From Syncephalastrum monosporum B8922 (taxonomy: Eukaryota; Mucoromycota; Mucoromycetes; Mucorales; Syncephalastraceae), in the NCBI GenBank assembly GCA_000697355.1, contig JNEN01000841.1, forward strand, positions 248,001 to 312,000: DNA of 64,000 bases. Direction: 5' to 3'. Below, piece by piece: positions 1 to 10,619 of this stretch. Under the pieces are notes generated by a model that saw only the letters and a list, made by a program, of their open reading frames with translations, searched no databases and had not been told where the DNA came from. Position 1 is the stretch's first letter. The number at the start of each line of letters is the position of its first letter. Made by a program: the position numbers and the translations under genes.

Positions 1-27
1 TTATGGTTGCTGCTGTCATGGTCCTAG

Positions 28-1212
28 TCAGTGCGCAGAAAGCAGCGCGTTCTCGCGCAGGGACCTTTTCTTATTTCTCCATTCGCGCTCGGCTTCCTGG
101 ACCTGGCCAACCACGGTTTCCTCGATACGATAGGACGAGCCAAAGCCCAACGCAAAAGAGCTCAGGAAAGGGTACTTCCATATCACGCGGTGGTCGACCC
201 CGGCCGACTCCAGCAGCCGTTCGAGACGCACCAAGCGGGGCGTGTAGGCCTCCTCGTCGGCACACACGGCCCGTACATGGTCGACCAGGGGCTCCGGCAG
301 CGGATCGTCGGGATGGAGGATGTATCGCAAGACAGGCTCAGCCCAGCGGTCATAGCGGTAGAGCGTGTGCTGTGTCTGCAGGGCTGACTCGAGGCGAGCG
401 TACCTATCCGGGTAGAGCGGCTCGACATGGACGTCAGGATGGAAGCCCGAGACAAGCCAGGAAATGGACACACGGAGCCAGTGGACACGGAGCCGCGGGG
501 CGGGAAGGACGGCAGCGCTGGAAATGTCATGGAGGAAAGCGTGCTCTCGATGACCCGCGGCCGTCTGCTCGAGCTCACGGCGCTGGTGACGCTCTTGGTC
601 GGTGTGCAGGTAGGAGAAGCACACGATGAAGCCCTTGTTGGCAACATGATGGACTTCTTCTTGGAGCGAGGTGGACGTGGTGTTCCAGGGCGGCAGGACA
701 TGGACCTGCTCGAGGGCCGGGTTGTAACGGGCGTGCAGTTGCATCATGCATGAATCGAGCGGCGTCGAGGGGTGGGGCCACGCAAAGGCGCGGCCGTGTT
801 CCTCTTGGATCGATGCATCGACCCACGGCCGAAAGTAGAGCTGCACCTGGCGGTGGTACGCCGTGGGTGACCGCGACGCATCGGTCGCACGCACGGTGAG
901 CGACACGGTTTCAGACGACGACGACGGCCTCAGCTCGACAACATGGTTGTCTGCATCGAAATCCTCGACTGACAGTTGGCCATAGTGCTCTGCGTGCTGA
1001 GGCGCCCGAGGCCTGTGAATTGGCTGCTTACCACGCTGGTGGAAGGAGCCGCTCTGGAGAATGACGGGATCATCGTCGTTCTTGGCCCGCAAGTAAATGT
1101 GCTCTTCTGCCAACTGCAGCCAGGCAGTGCAGACCATACGCATACGATACACCTCCAAATAAGTTAGGAATGAAAAGACGCGATCGACAAGTTCAGGCGT
1201 GTCCATCGTCAT
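28..1212 (-). CDS. F-box-like protein
   Basis: A single long open frame of about 394 residues. The N-terminus (MDTPELVDRVFSFLTYLEV, then RMVCTAWLQLAEEHIY) has the pattern of an F-box: an LxxRIFxFL-type helix followed by a V-C-x-x-W motif. This suggests a substrate receptor of an SCF ubiquitin ligase. The rest of the protein matches no family I recognise and has no visible leucine-rich or WD repeats. I chose the ATG at 1212 because the sequence just upstream, read on this strand, is pyrimidine-rich and ends in an AG that looks like a 3' splice site, so a non-coding first exon is likely. The open frame itself extends to 1263. The gene is complete and ends in TGA at 28-30. The F-box call is moderate and the substrate is unknown. 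Confidence 0.6.
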   Translation of the reverse strand: MTMDTPELVDRVFSFLTYLEVYRMRMVCTAWLQLAEEHIYLRAKNDDDPVILQSGSFHQRGKQPIHRPRAPQHAEHYGQLSVEDFDADNHVVELRPSSSSETVSLTVRATDASRSPTAYHRQVQLYFRPWVDASIQEEHGRAFAWPHPSTPLDSCMMQLHARYNPALEQVHVLPPWNTTSTSLQEEVHHVANKGFIVCFSYLHTDQERHQRRELEQTAAGHREHAFLHDISSAAVLPAPRLRVHWLRVSISWLVSGFHPDVHVEPLYPDRYARLESALQTQHTLYRYDRWAEPVLRYILHPDDPLPEPLVDHVRAVCADEEAYTPRLVRLERLLESAGVDHRVIWKYPFLSSFALGFGSSYRIEETVVGQVQEAEREWRNKKRSLRENALLSAH

Positions 1213-1483
1213 GAGGCCATGCTGGTGGTAACAAAAGAGAAGAGGTGAGAAGACACAAAGCACTGCAGCTCAAGTACACGCCTGTCGTCATTTGCAGGCC
1301 TCTGTGTTGCCCTCTGGCAAGAATCACCGCTCTGCTGTTTTTTAAAACGTCCTGCGCGGGCCGTACACGAACATACACAACGGATATTTTATTCGAACTA
1401 TGGTGTGTTTCGACGGATTCTGCCGAGGCGACTGTACAGTACTGTACTGTACTATACACTAAAGAATACACCAAGACAGTCGA

Positions 1484-2847
1484 TTACAGCTTATGCGCTT
1501 GTAAAGCGTCTTGTAATTGAGCCTTGTGGTAAGGCACAATCGCCGCGTCGTAGTCCTTATAAGCTTGGACGACCTCAGGTGCCTTCTCCACATCTAGATC
1601 ATATCCAATGGAGGATGCGCTTCTGTTTAGCTATTGGGTCACTTGGTGCTATGCTCTAGACCTACCGAGCTCCAGAGGGAGCCCAACAGCCTGGATGGCA
1701 TCTCCGGGGAGAGCGAGAAGGGTTTGTCCTGCACGGTTTGTTGGTTACATTTGTTTGGAAACATAGATACGCTGCATACCATTCAGCGACTCATCCTGTA
1801 TGAGTTTGAGCACAGCCGCCACCACGGTCTGGAGCGTCACGCGAGGTAGCTTGTTGATGAGTGTACCCATAGGCGGAAGTAGATCCTCCGGGATTTCCTT
1901 GGTCATTGCGATAATGTCTGTATCACAGTAGTACGGGCATACTGCATTGACCCGCACATTACACACTTGTGGGAGGGTCTTAAAGCTGCGGGTATATCCA
2001 ATCACACCATGCTTCGTTGCAACATAGGATGAGACCGAGCTACAGGCTGTCATGAGTATCGATGGCTTCGACTGACATGAGCGCTGCTTACTCTGTCGTG
2101 CAAAAGCCATAAAAGGAGGCTGTATTCACAATGGTGCCGCCACCTCGCTTGGCCATATGTCGGATAGCAACCTTGGTGCCTTTGGTGCGTAAAACATCTA
2201 GTGAGAAAGAGACCTCGGGGGTGCTTTCTATCTTTTTTCCTTTTTTTTTCCTTTGGATTACCCTTGATGACGCCCGTCAGATTCACGCTCACAATAAGCT
2301 CATCCATTTCATCTAGTATTTCGTCAAGCCCCAGGCTGTTAAGCATTCACATGGTGACACTGACGTCGGCTCTCCCTTTTTTTTTTTTTTTTACCATCGA
2401 GCGGGCTGAAAGTGTCTGAGCCAGCCCCAGAAATTCCGGCGTTCAAAAAAGCGATCTAGGGGTGCCGTATACATGAAATAAGCAAGCGTCGGTCGTGATA
2501 CTGCTCTGTCACTTACGTCGACACCGCCAAACTGCTCCTCAGCGAGCGCAAAAAGGGCAATGAGGTCCTTATAGGTCGTGACATCGGTGTGCAAAAAGAC
2601 GGCTACCTTGGCACCACTGCACAGACACAACTAAAAGTAAACAAACATGTCCCGCACCGTTGTTGCAGAGCGCAAACCTCTGCTTATTCAGTTCCTCGAC
2701 CGCCGCCTCGCCCTCTTCATCCAGGACGTCACCGATCACAACGCGCGCGTCTCGAGCGACCAGAGCAGCCGCTACGGCCTTGCCGATACCACGGCTACCA
2801 CCGGTAATCACGGCGACCTTGCCGGAGAGCTCTGAGCTAGCTGTCAT
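1484..2847 (-). CDS. Short-chain dehydrogenase/reductase (SDR family)
   Basis: A spliced gene of about 280 residues. Exon 1 starts MTASSELSGKVAVITGGSRG and contains the TGxxxGIG NAD(P)-binding motif of classical SDRs. Later exons give VDIAFLNAGISG (the NAG motif), a VNLTGV segment, a TASFYG strand and the catalytic SSYVATK (Ser and Tyr-x3-Lys). A conserved NxxxP region (VRVNAVCPYYCDT) follows. The C-terminal exons read ESLNG / QTLLALPGDAIQ and end at YHKAQLQDALQAHKL. Reading through the last part without splicing meets an in-frame TAA at 1745-1747, but that stop lies inside a GTATGC...GTGCAG intron, so the gene is intact. The overall pattern resembles fungal 15-hydroxyprostaglandin-dehydrogenase-like SDRs. 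The substrate cannot be told from sequence. Exon boundaries near the C-terminus, especially a 39 bp intron, are less certain. Confidence 0.8.
2377..2392. repeat. Poly-T run (poly-A on the coding strand)
   Basis: Sixteen consecutive T on the plus strand, immediately after the 5' splice site of an intron in the SDR gene. It is a mononucleotide repeat likely to vary in length between isolates. Confidence 0.9.
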
Positions 2848-4212
2848 CGTGTATTGAGTCAAGTTTGGGGTAGGGAAAGAGTTAAATAAAGGAGTGAACG
2901 CGGGAAAATGCGAAACGGTATATATATAGTCGGGGTTCCACACAGTTCACTACTGTTTTAATTTCTGAATTCCATTGTCCCATAGAAAGAGCGTTATACA
3001 TAAACACTATAATCCAGCACAAATATACTATATAGAAATGCCTATAACACTTCTCATACGTAGCAGAAACGAGTGGTCTAAAAGGATTGAGTGACTGGAC
3101 GGCTGGATGGCTGGATGGCTGGATACCTCAGACGGATGGTTATGCGGCACATCCGAACGTGGTACGTCACATGGGCTTGGCTGGAGTTGGTGGGTGGATC
3201 ACAGAAAGTGCCACTTCCCCACACCATGTAAGCATAAATTAGCTTCCCTAATTCATAATTCATGTTATCTTTATCATTACAGCGCAACTGTATGTCTCAA
3301 TGTCTCAATTTATTGTAAAGTGTCTCGGAACGGACGCCTACTACCCCACTGGCAATATAACATCGCGTATCTACAAAGTATGAATCCTCAACAAGGTGAA
3401 ATTGGGGTTTCTCAATACATTGAAAAGTACCCCTTGTCATACGAGTCGCTCTTAGAAAAGCTATTTCCCAATGATTGATCGCATAAAGCCGAATATGATT
3501 AGCTTCCTCTAGATACAACCGTCCATAGAAAGCACAAACTTTATCTTACATAAATGTATTTTGCCCATTTTCGTCAGAATCCTTACATAATAATGCCTGT
3601 CTTCCCCATCAGCCGCTGTATATTATAAATGGCCCCTGATCACAGCGTGTAGCTTGGGCTATTCTCTCTGCGTTATGCATTCGCGTAACGCCGTCAAGTA
3701 TCCAAGGCAACCTAAAACCTATTGTAATCAGATGCACGAGTCCTTATGTAGCAACAGACGAATCCCATACCTACAGCAATCTATAGTAAAACTGTCAACA
3801 CACAGATAATAATATATTTTGTATCTACGTCACATTGTAGATTGGCTTTGTCTGTACATGGCTATAGCGGAGCAAGGAGGAGCACCCATCTTTGATAGAG
3901 ACGAAAACGACCTGTTTTTTTCCAGTGATGCCAAGTCAAGTGGGCATAACGACACGGTTTAATGTATTGTTAAAGAGGATGTATGAAAATGATTATATCA
4001 CGGGATGATACACTCTGTTTTGACGCAGCGCTTTCTTCTACGGGTCTGGCTAACAAAAGCAGAGCATAAAAAGGCAGCCAGGATGGCATTATAATATGGG
4101 GTGGCTTGTATCGACATGTGCGGAGCTGGATCAATGAGCGGGTACGACTCTTTTTCACCTGTCCGTCACTCCTGCGTCTCTCGCATTCACACACATAAAA
4201 AACAAGGTCGCA
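2848..4212. other. Intergenic region without a recognised gene
   Basis: About 1.36 kb of AT-rich sequence between the SDR and RPB5. The SDR promoter is at its left end, with a TATA-like ATATATA read on the minus strand near 2920-2927. A short tandem repeat lies at 3095-3124. One 123-codon frame crosses the repeat but has no homology or coding character that I can see. The RPB5 promoter must lie at the right end. Confidence 0.6.
3095..3124. repeat. 8-bp tandem repeat (ctggatgg)
   Basis: Nearly four copies of an 8-bp unit, the first with one substitution (ctggacgg). It is a short minisatellite in the intergenic space. Confidence 0.85.
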
Positions 4213-5139
4213 ATGGATTCCGGAAGCAACAACGAGGCCACCCGATTATGGCGTGTTTTCCGTACAGCTCACCAAATGGTCCATGATCGGGTATGTCGAA
4301 TTCACTCTGTTACACTTTATCATGGATAGGACTGACGTTCTTGCGATTCTTCGTAGGGTTACATGGTGGCGCAGGATGAACTCGACATGGATTTGGAGAC
4401 CTTTAGACGCACCTTTGCTCCATCCGGTGATGTCGAGTAAGCGCATGAGTGTACATTGTCGCTTTTTCGTACTTACCGAGCATCTCTAGCCGCGATCAGC
4501 TTACGTTTATTGTGCAGAAGCGAGACGATGCGGCCGACCAGCTCCTTGTGTTCTTCCCCAAAGATAAATCGGTGGGTGTGAGACCCCTCCGAGTGTAAGT
4601 CAAGCACAGTAGGAAGAGGAAAAAGAAGTGACAGATGACGTCTGTAGGTATGTCGAACGAATGGCACAGCAGCAGATTCCCCACGGCATTTGTATCTACC
4701 AGTCGAGCATGACGTCGTCCGCAAACAAGGTCATCCAATCGCTGCCTTCCCGACATACCCTAGAGTCGTTTCAGGAGAACGAGTTGCTGGTCAATATTAC
4801 ACATCACGTCCTTGTCCCGAGGCACGAGGTCCTGACGTCTGAAGAAAAAGCGGCCTTGCTCAAGCGATAGTAAGCTCCTTTAACATAACATTGTATTCTG
4901 AGCAGCCATTGATTGACCCGTCTATTCTAGCCGTCTGAAGGAGACACAGCTTCCGCGTATACAAAACTCGGATCCAGTCGCGAGATACTATGGCTTGACA
5001 CGTGGCCAGGTAAGCAATGCATCGCGTCAAAAGATGGTGGGATGCTGATAATGACGCTCTTAATCATGAATAGGTGGTGAAGATTCTGCGCGAGAGTGAA
5101 ACTGCAGGTCGCTATGTCAGTTACCGTCTGTGCATCTAA
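4213..5139 (+). CDS. RPB5: RNA polymerases I, II and III shared subunit RPABC1 (Rpb5)
   Basis: Six exons (4213-4290, 4357-4436, 4490-4594, 4648-4869, 4931-5009, 5074-5139) give a 209-residue protein, the usual Rpb5 length (about 210-215). The N-terminal half is the eukaryote-specific jaw domain ([34 protein letters not shown]). The C-terminal half is the conserved Rpb5/RpoH domain ([20 protein letters not shown], then [16 protein letters not shown] and [20 protein letters not shown]). All splice sites are GT...AG and all phases join in frame. The subunit sits at the downstream DNA jaw of all three nuclear RNA polymerases. Identification is secure. Confidence 0.97.
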
Positions 5140-5305
5140 AAAAAAAACGAGAAAAAAGGGTCTGCCTGCTTGCTTCTGTTACGTTTTATTCACACACCAC
5201 ACACCACAAACACTCACTCACACACACACTTACATACATAACGACAAAAAAATGCATATATTTTCCATTGACAATGTATACGGGAGAGTGTGGAGGGGGA
5301 GGGCA

Positions 5306-5665
5306 TCATGGTCGGCTAGCGAGGAAATCAATGACGCTCAACTTGGCGGTATCCTTGAACCAAATGGAAGACAGGATGCGGAAAACAAGGAAGGCAGTCC
5401 AGATGGCACAGCCGACTAGAAAGAGCGGCTTGAGGAGAGCAGACTTTCGAGAAGGTGCAGCGTGTTTAGAAAAAGAGTGCTCTAGGTGGGGACGCCGTCG
5501 GCGGGCAAAACGCGTTTCGGGCGAGCCTGACAAGCCGTCTTCATCGTCCGATTGTTTCTTGTGATTGCGTACGGGCATCGAGGTGTCCTTGTCGACGGTG
5601 GGCAAATGACGCTTGCGACGTGCAGGCCTCTTGCCAATGTCAAATGACGTTATGCCTTGATCCAT
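5306..5665 (-). CDS. Small single-pass membrane protein, unrecognised
   Basis: A 119-residue intronless frame. The first 80 residues are hydrophilic and rich in Arg/Lys with an acidic patch (KKQSDDEDG). A hydrophobic segment of about 20 residues follows (PLFLVGCAIWTAFLVFRILS) and the tail is short (SIWFKDTAKLSVIDFLASRP). This predicts a C-terminally anchored or single-pass protein with a basic N-terminal domain on the cytosolic or matrix side. I do not recognise a family. It is convergent with RPB5, whose stop lies about 166 bp away. The frame is supported by composition and the clear membrane segment rather than by homology. Confidence 0.5.
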   Translation of the reverse strand: MDQGITSFDIGKRPARRKRHLPTVDKDTSMPVRNHKKQSDDEDGLSGSPETRFARRRRPHLEHSFSKHAAPSRKSALLKPLFLVGCAIWTAFLVFRILSSIWFKDTAKLSVIDFLASRP

Positions 5666-5856
5666 GGTCTGTCTACCAAAGACAAAAAGAAAGGCGATGC
5701 CCCGACGGAATTAGAGTTCAGACCCAAAGAAATTGGTTTCGATATGCAAGACACGAACACTACCCACTTGGCATGCCGCTGCCTGTCCGTCTGAGAAGCA
5801 GCCTTTCAAAAGTGAGCAATCCGTCACATACACAAACGTCCTTTTCTTCTTCACGA

Positions 5857-6901
5857 TGCTTTTGGGGAAGATGCTGGACACCACGACGACCTGCCATCCT
5901 AAAGTCGTGTATCAGAGAATTACCGGAGACGCTCCACTACGTTGCGCTCCATTATCCTGCAAATGGATCAGACAACCGAGCAACTGGTCGTAAGCAAGTG
6001 CCCTCTTCGTGGCAGCTCTTTCTTCGTCATATGTCTCTGTGCAAAGGAGTACAGGATATGGATGTAAGACGTTTTTTAGAGAACTCATGCAATATGCGTG
6101 TCGAGATTTCTTGAGTTTTAGCTCGAAATGAGACTGACGCCCCAGCGCAGAGCCATTGCGTTGATGACGTGCCCGAATCGAACGTTTTTGGCCAGCGAGC
6201 GAAGCAAGACTTTCTGGTAAACGTTGTATTGTATCAGACACCGTCCTTCCATAAAATGCGCACTATCTCCTTTGATCTTCATCGCAGCGTCGACGACGAG
6301 AACATTTGGAAGCAAGTTACTTCTCGGTGGTTTTCGAACGACGAAAGAAAAGGCTTGTGCAGCAGCTTTCCTCTTGTCACTGTACTGATACCAGGCGGCG
6401 TGTTTCCGTGGTGCCAACCTGGCCGAGACTGCTATTTTCATGCGGTTGTTGATAAATGTGCATCAGGCCAAGATTCCGTGTTTGACCTCGCTATTGGTCC
6501 TCGCGTGTGCAGACCCAAGCAACCAAGAGCATCCGGGCCAGCACTGGTTACGGCGTATGGGATTTCTTTTTACCCCACTGGCTACAGCCGCTGACCATCC
6601 GTCGAACTCTCCGCTTTTCAAGGGCGACATAGTGGATGTGCTCCGGTAAAGTTATTGAATGGGACTATTGTTGCTTCATGTCAAACAGCCCCACTCGCTG
6701 TCGTGGCTGTTGCAGGTGCTGCCCATGCAAGACTCTGTCAACAGTGCTACACTCGTAATGGGTGGTACAAATCATATGAATTCTATTTCATTGTACTGCC
6801 GTGTAGCAGAGTTCACACTGAGTCCGGCAAAGATGACACATCGCTGCATACCACTTGTTATGCTTGGTATACTTGCCATAGATCATGTATTTATGAATTG
6901 A
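5857..6901 (+). CDS. Unrecognised multi-exon gene (tentative model)
   Basis: Strand and frame here are uncertain, but several plausible introns lie on the plus strand: GTAAGACG...GTTTTAG (about 6066-6120), GTAAACG...CGCAG (about 6222-6289) and GTTACTTC...ATACCAG ending near 6395. Joining across them gives a continuous stretch that includes MRLTPQRRAIALMTCPNRTF, VDDENIWKQ, CFRGANLAETAIFMRLLINV, CLTSLLVLACADPSNQEHPG and HWLRRMGFLFTPLATAADHP. A further in-frame stretch beyond 6700 (WLLQVLPMQDSVNSATLVMG) could be the last exon. The product looks mostly helical with no motif I can name. The start codon and exon limits are not fixed; coordinates mark the region, not a defended CDS. RNA evidence would be needed to define it. 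Confidence 0.3.
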
Positions 6902-7527
6902 TGAGTACGGTATGCACTTGATTTGACAGTGAAACTGATGAGTGAGACAGGCGTCTTCTATGGTCGCGAATGAGACGTGATTTACTGGAGCGGCGACTAT
7001 TTTTAGCGCACAGCACAGACCACATCATTGCCACATTTTTAGTGCCATGAAGACCTGTGTAAATGGTGCCGAAGTATTGCGTTAGGAAGTTGCGACACAC
7101 TAAACTTTCCGCCTACAGAGCTTTGTACAGAGCGGTAAACTTTTTAGTTTTACTTTTGTACGATCTGTTTGTATTGCACGACGTGTAGCAACTCAAAAGT
7201 TTATTATTCTAGGCACAATAGAGCGGTGTTACACGGTTTCTCCGATACTCAGATTGCCATAGATTCATTGTAATGTCTACTTCTTCCTGTTCACAGTGGA
7301 CTCTTTCACTTCTTTTCTTTTCACCCACCCACCACAGCACCTGCCGCAGCACCCACACTCACACGCGTCATTCTCACCTGACGCCTGAGAATGAAAAATA
7401 TTTTCATCAACGCGAGGTCTCATTGGCTACAGGTTTAAATTTTTTTCACTCTCAGGTGTCAAAAAACATATAAACGCGTCTTTTTTTTCGCCTCTTCGCT
7501 TTTCTTTTCTTTTCTTTATTCAATTTG
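6902..7527. other. Intergenic, AT-rich
   Basis: I see no gene. The right end holds a TATA-like catataaacg (about 7467-7476), a T8 run and a C/T-rich tract with three tandem cttttctttt-like units (7498-7518). These could form the promoter of the structured RNA candidate that follows. Confidence 0.5.
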
Positions 7528-7800
7528 TGGAGGGTGTCCCGGGGTTTGGCAGGCCCTACGACCCAATGAAGCAGACAAGCCGACTGCTAAACCAAACTAC
7601 CGGGCTTGTATAAAAACAAACAGGGAGGAATGTGAGGGCCACTTCCCATGAGGCCATGCCAGGGCCGAAGACGGGTTCCGGTTTGGGCACGAGTCCCAAA
7701 GGGTGGAAGAGGATTGACGGGTGCCCATCTCCACGCGATAATCCTCGGGCAACGGACTACCTTCGGGTAGGACGGCTAAGAGGCACCCATTCTTTTTTTT
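7528..7800 (+). ncRNA. Candidate structured non-coding RNA, family unknown
   Basis: A GC-rich block of about 265 bp flanked by AT-rich DNA. It contains many perfect stems: CCCGG/CCGGG (7538-7542 with 7600-7604), continued by GTTTGG/CCAAAC (7544-7549 with 7592-7597); GCAG/CTGC (7571-7574 with 7584-7587); TTTGGG/CCCAAA (7682-7687 with 7695-7700); GAGGATT/AATCCTC (7709-7715 with 7740-7746); and CTACC-TTCG-GGTAG (7757-7770), a textbook UUCG tetraloop hairpin. GGGTG near the 5' end (7532-7536) can pair with CACCC near the 3' end (7784-7788) as a closing helix; GGGTGCC at 7719-7725 competes for the same partner. Eight T follow at 7793-7800, as expected for a Pol III terminator on this strand. Size and closed topology would suit RNase P, RNase MRP or another Pol III RNA, but I could not place the diagnostic conserved boxes. 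Confidence 0.5.
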
Positions 7801-7911
7801 ATGCAACAGTAAAAATGATAAAGACCAGTGGAGAGAGGAAAAGGCGAGTAATTTCTGTTTTTTTTTCATGCAGTAGTAAAAATGAAGAACAAGAGAGGAA
7901 AAGGCGGGCAA
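7790..7911. repeat. Imperfect tandem duplication of about 60 bp
   Basis: Two adjacent copies (about 7790-7852 and 7853-7911) share a T-run, atgca..agtaaaaatga, and gagaggaaaaggcg[ag]g, with substitutions and a small indel between them. The first copy includes the T-run that would end the structured RNA. Confidence 0.75.
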
Positions 7912-8392
7912 TTTTTCTTTTAATTTACGCTAATGCGACTTCTGCTGTGAAGTGAGAAACTTCGCTGTTGACGAGTGTGTATTGCGCGATTGAGCTGGAC
8001 AAGGATTCAATCGGCTGTAGACCTTTAATGGTCATCGTCCTCTCATGCTGTTCTTTTCATGTCTTCTGAGGCACGATCAGAACCCTTAATTTATGAGAAA
8101 GGCTTCGCGTCCTGATTCAATAGTAAGACAGATGACTGTACGAGTGACGTGACGCTCGAAACCTGCCGTCAGAAAATGCGCCGCAATCTTATTACTGGGC
8201 ACAGGGAAGGAACAACGTACAAAAGGATGATCCTGGATCTGGTCGTACGAGCTGTATTTCCTCATTGTCATTGCTGAATTCATTCCTTTATTGGGACTCA
8301 GTGCGAGGTAGATCTTTTTTTGTCCTGCTCCAGGCTGAGCGTGTCCACATTTTCCGTTTTTGCACTCTTTTTCTTTGCTGTGCATTACGACA
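7912..8392. other. Intergenic region and metacaspase leader
   Basis: No gene seen. The last 80 bp, rich in T and C (ttttttgtcctgctcc; gcactctttttctttgc), lead into the metacaspase ATG. Confidence 0.5.
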
Positions 8393-10468
8393 ATGTCATA
8401 CTATCCTGGACAGTACGGCAATTACGGTCAGCCCCCACCGCCACAGTATCCTCCGCAGCGCTCCTATGGCAACTACCCGCCTCCACCTGGGCCTCCAGGA
8501 GCAGGGGCAGGAGGTTATCCGCCTCAAGGCGGGTATCCGCCGCCGCCTCCACAGGGTGGCTACGCACCACCGCCCCCTCAGGGCTCTTACCCGCCGCCAC
8601 CGTCCTCGGTACGTCCTCAGCTTGATACTCTCTGCTCTGTCTCACCACTGCGTGAATGGTCCCTGTCCCTGTAGTACGCACCGCCGAGCCAACCTCCGCC
8701 CAACTACCGTCCCTACCATGCCCAGAATGAGCCCATTCAGCCGCCCCCTTACCAGGGTAATGCACCTCGATCGGGTCTCTGTTTATATTCTAACCCATCT
8801 CATTTGCCAAGGCGCGGATCCCGTCTTCCGTCCGATGGATCGGCCTGTGAACTACGCCAACTACCCTCAGCCGCCCCAGTCGGCTCACAACCAGGCACCC
8901 AACCCAGGTAGGCTCGGGCAGCCTCATTGGTCCCCCGTATCTCATGGCGTGTCTTTACTCTGAATAGTGCCCTATGGTCAGCAGGCACCCGGCGCAGGCA
9001 ACTTTGTCATGCATGTGAATCCTCTCATGCAAAACCGGCCTCCGCCCAACTTTCAGCTTTCCAACTGTACGTATCCATTTCATCTTGCTTGGCATTCTAT
9101 TCTAAAATCCCTTTATCCAGGTCAAGGACGGAAGCGAGCCTTATTGGTTGGTATCAATTACTTCAATTCGCCAAACGAGCTGAAAGGTACAAGGAAGATA
9201 TCAGACTTCTCTTATTTTTGGCTCGATTCTAATGGAATTAGGCTGTATTAACGATGTGCACAATGTCAAACAATTCTTGACAACTCTCTATGGTTTCAAT
9301 GAGGTATTTGAGGAGTGGCGGGGGGGGGTAGGACAGGGAAAAGGTGACTTGTGACTTTGTCTGATGTATGTTGATGTATGTGTCTTGTACATACCAGAAC
9401 GACATGGTCATTTTGACAGACGACCAAAGAGACTCCAAATTCGTACCGACACGTCAGAACATGATCGCCGCCATGCAGTGGCTCGTGCGCGATGCTGCGC
9501 CCAACGACTCGTATGTTCCATTGTGTCTGCCGTAGATAGGACTTCCCATGGCTCACACACATCCTGCTTATTACTAGGTTCTTCTTCCACTTCAGTGGTC
9601 ACGGTGGTAGAGTCAAGGATACAAATGGCGATGAAGACGATGGTTACGAGTAAGTGGTGGCAGGCACTGAACTGTGCTAGTGGTTTGCATGGTTGTACTG
9701 ATGTCTCTCAGTGAAACGATTTATCCCGTGGATCACAAGATGTATCCGGGCGACAGTGGTCAAATCGTGGACGACATCATGCATGATATTATGGTGCGTC
9801 CCTTACCGCCTGGTTGCCGTTTGACTGCCATCTTTGACAGCTGTCACTCGGGCACAGCCCTCGATTTGCCCGTAAGTTTAAAGCTACAGAAATTCGAGAG
9901 TCTTCTTTTGAACAAAAGCAAACGACCCATTAGTACGTGTACTCGACCCAAGGTAATCTCAAGGAAGCCAACATCTTCAAGGACGCAGGTTCGGGTCTGT
10001 TGAGCGCCGGACTGGCATATGCGTCGGGTAACGTGGGCGGTGCGCTCTCGAGCGTCATGAGCCTGGGTAAAAAGGTCTTGAGCGGCAAGAGCGTCGACGA
10101 CCGGGTCAAGCAGTTCAAATCCTCTGCGGCGGATGTCATCATGTTCTCCGGCTGCAAGGACGAGCAGACTTCGGCCGATGCTTTTGAAGCCGGCCGAAGC
10201 ACGGGCGCCATGAGCTACGCATTCACCAGTAAGTACCTTGCCTCTCGACTACCGCGTGATCAATCACCCACCACACATTGACTCATCATGCGATACTCTC
10301 TCTCTCTCTCCTTTCTCTCTTCATTTAGCTGCGCTGCGCCAAAACCGGAATCAATCCTACCTACAACTGTTGAACTCGGTGCGCACGATCCTCCGTGAAA
10401 AGTACTCGCAGCGCCCCCAGCTGTCGAGCTCACATCCCATCGATGTCAATCTCCTGTTTATCCTGTAA
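8393..10468 (+). CDS. MCA1: Metacaspase (type I, caspase-like cysteine peptidase)
   Basis: A spliced gene encoding about 490 residues. The N-terminal region of roughly 170 residues is a Pro/Gly/Tyr/Gln-rich prodomain ([20 protein letters not shown] and many GGYPPP-type repeats), typical of fungal type I metacaspases. The peptidase domain begins at [12 protein letters not shown] and [12 protein letters not shown]. The catalytic histidine is in FHFSGHGG and the catalytic cysteine in IFDSCHSG. The small-subunit part includes [17 protein letters not shown] and ends DVNLLFIL. The family cleaves after Arg/Lys rather than Asp and acts in stress-linked protein quality control and cell death. About nine introns interrupt the gene; one contains a (CT)n repeat. 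The ATG at 8393 is the first in frame. Confidence 0.93.
10296..10320. repeat. (CT)n microsatellite in an intron
   Basis: A run of CT dinucleotides inside the last intron of the metacaspase gene, upstream of the 3' splice site. Confidence 0.85.
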
Positions 10469-10619
10469 TTGCGTTGTTTGTTCATAAAACTCTGCCCTTG
10501 CCTGTTCTGTGAAACACAATTTGGTTATCATTTGATTTTGCATAGTTGCCAATTTTAGAAACCGCTCTTCTTTCTTGTCCTCGTCCTCTTCTTTCTGTTA
10601 TTTCTTACTCTTTCTAGAA

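Noticed and set aside
1430..1460. A tactgtactgtactat repeat near the SDR 3' end.
   Set aside because: Short, imperfect and in a likely 3' flank; no sign of a functional element.
1745..1747. An in-frame TAA that seems to break the SDR gene before its C-terminus.
   Set aside because: It lies in a GTATGC...GTGCAG intron with a TAAC branch-like site. Splicing joins ESLNG to QTLLALPGD in frame and the gene is intact.
3107..3478. A 123-codon frame in the SDR-RPB5 gap.
   Set aside because: It starts inside an 8-bp tandem repeat and shows no coding bias or domain.
7532..7610. A tRNA-like sequence on the minus strand (TAGTTTGGTTTAGC looks like a D-arm).
   Set aside because: No T-loop GTTCRANTC, and the arms do not fit a cloverleaf. 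The pairing suits a long hairpin on the plus strand instead.
8265..8963. A 232-codon frame overlapping the metacaspase N-terminus in another frame.
   Set aside because: It crosses metacaspase exons and introns in the wrong frame.
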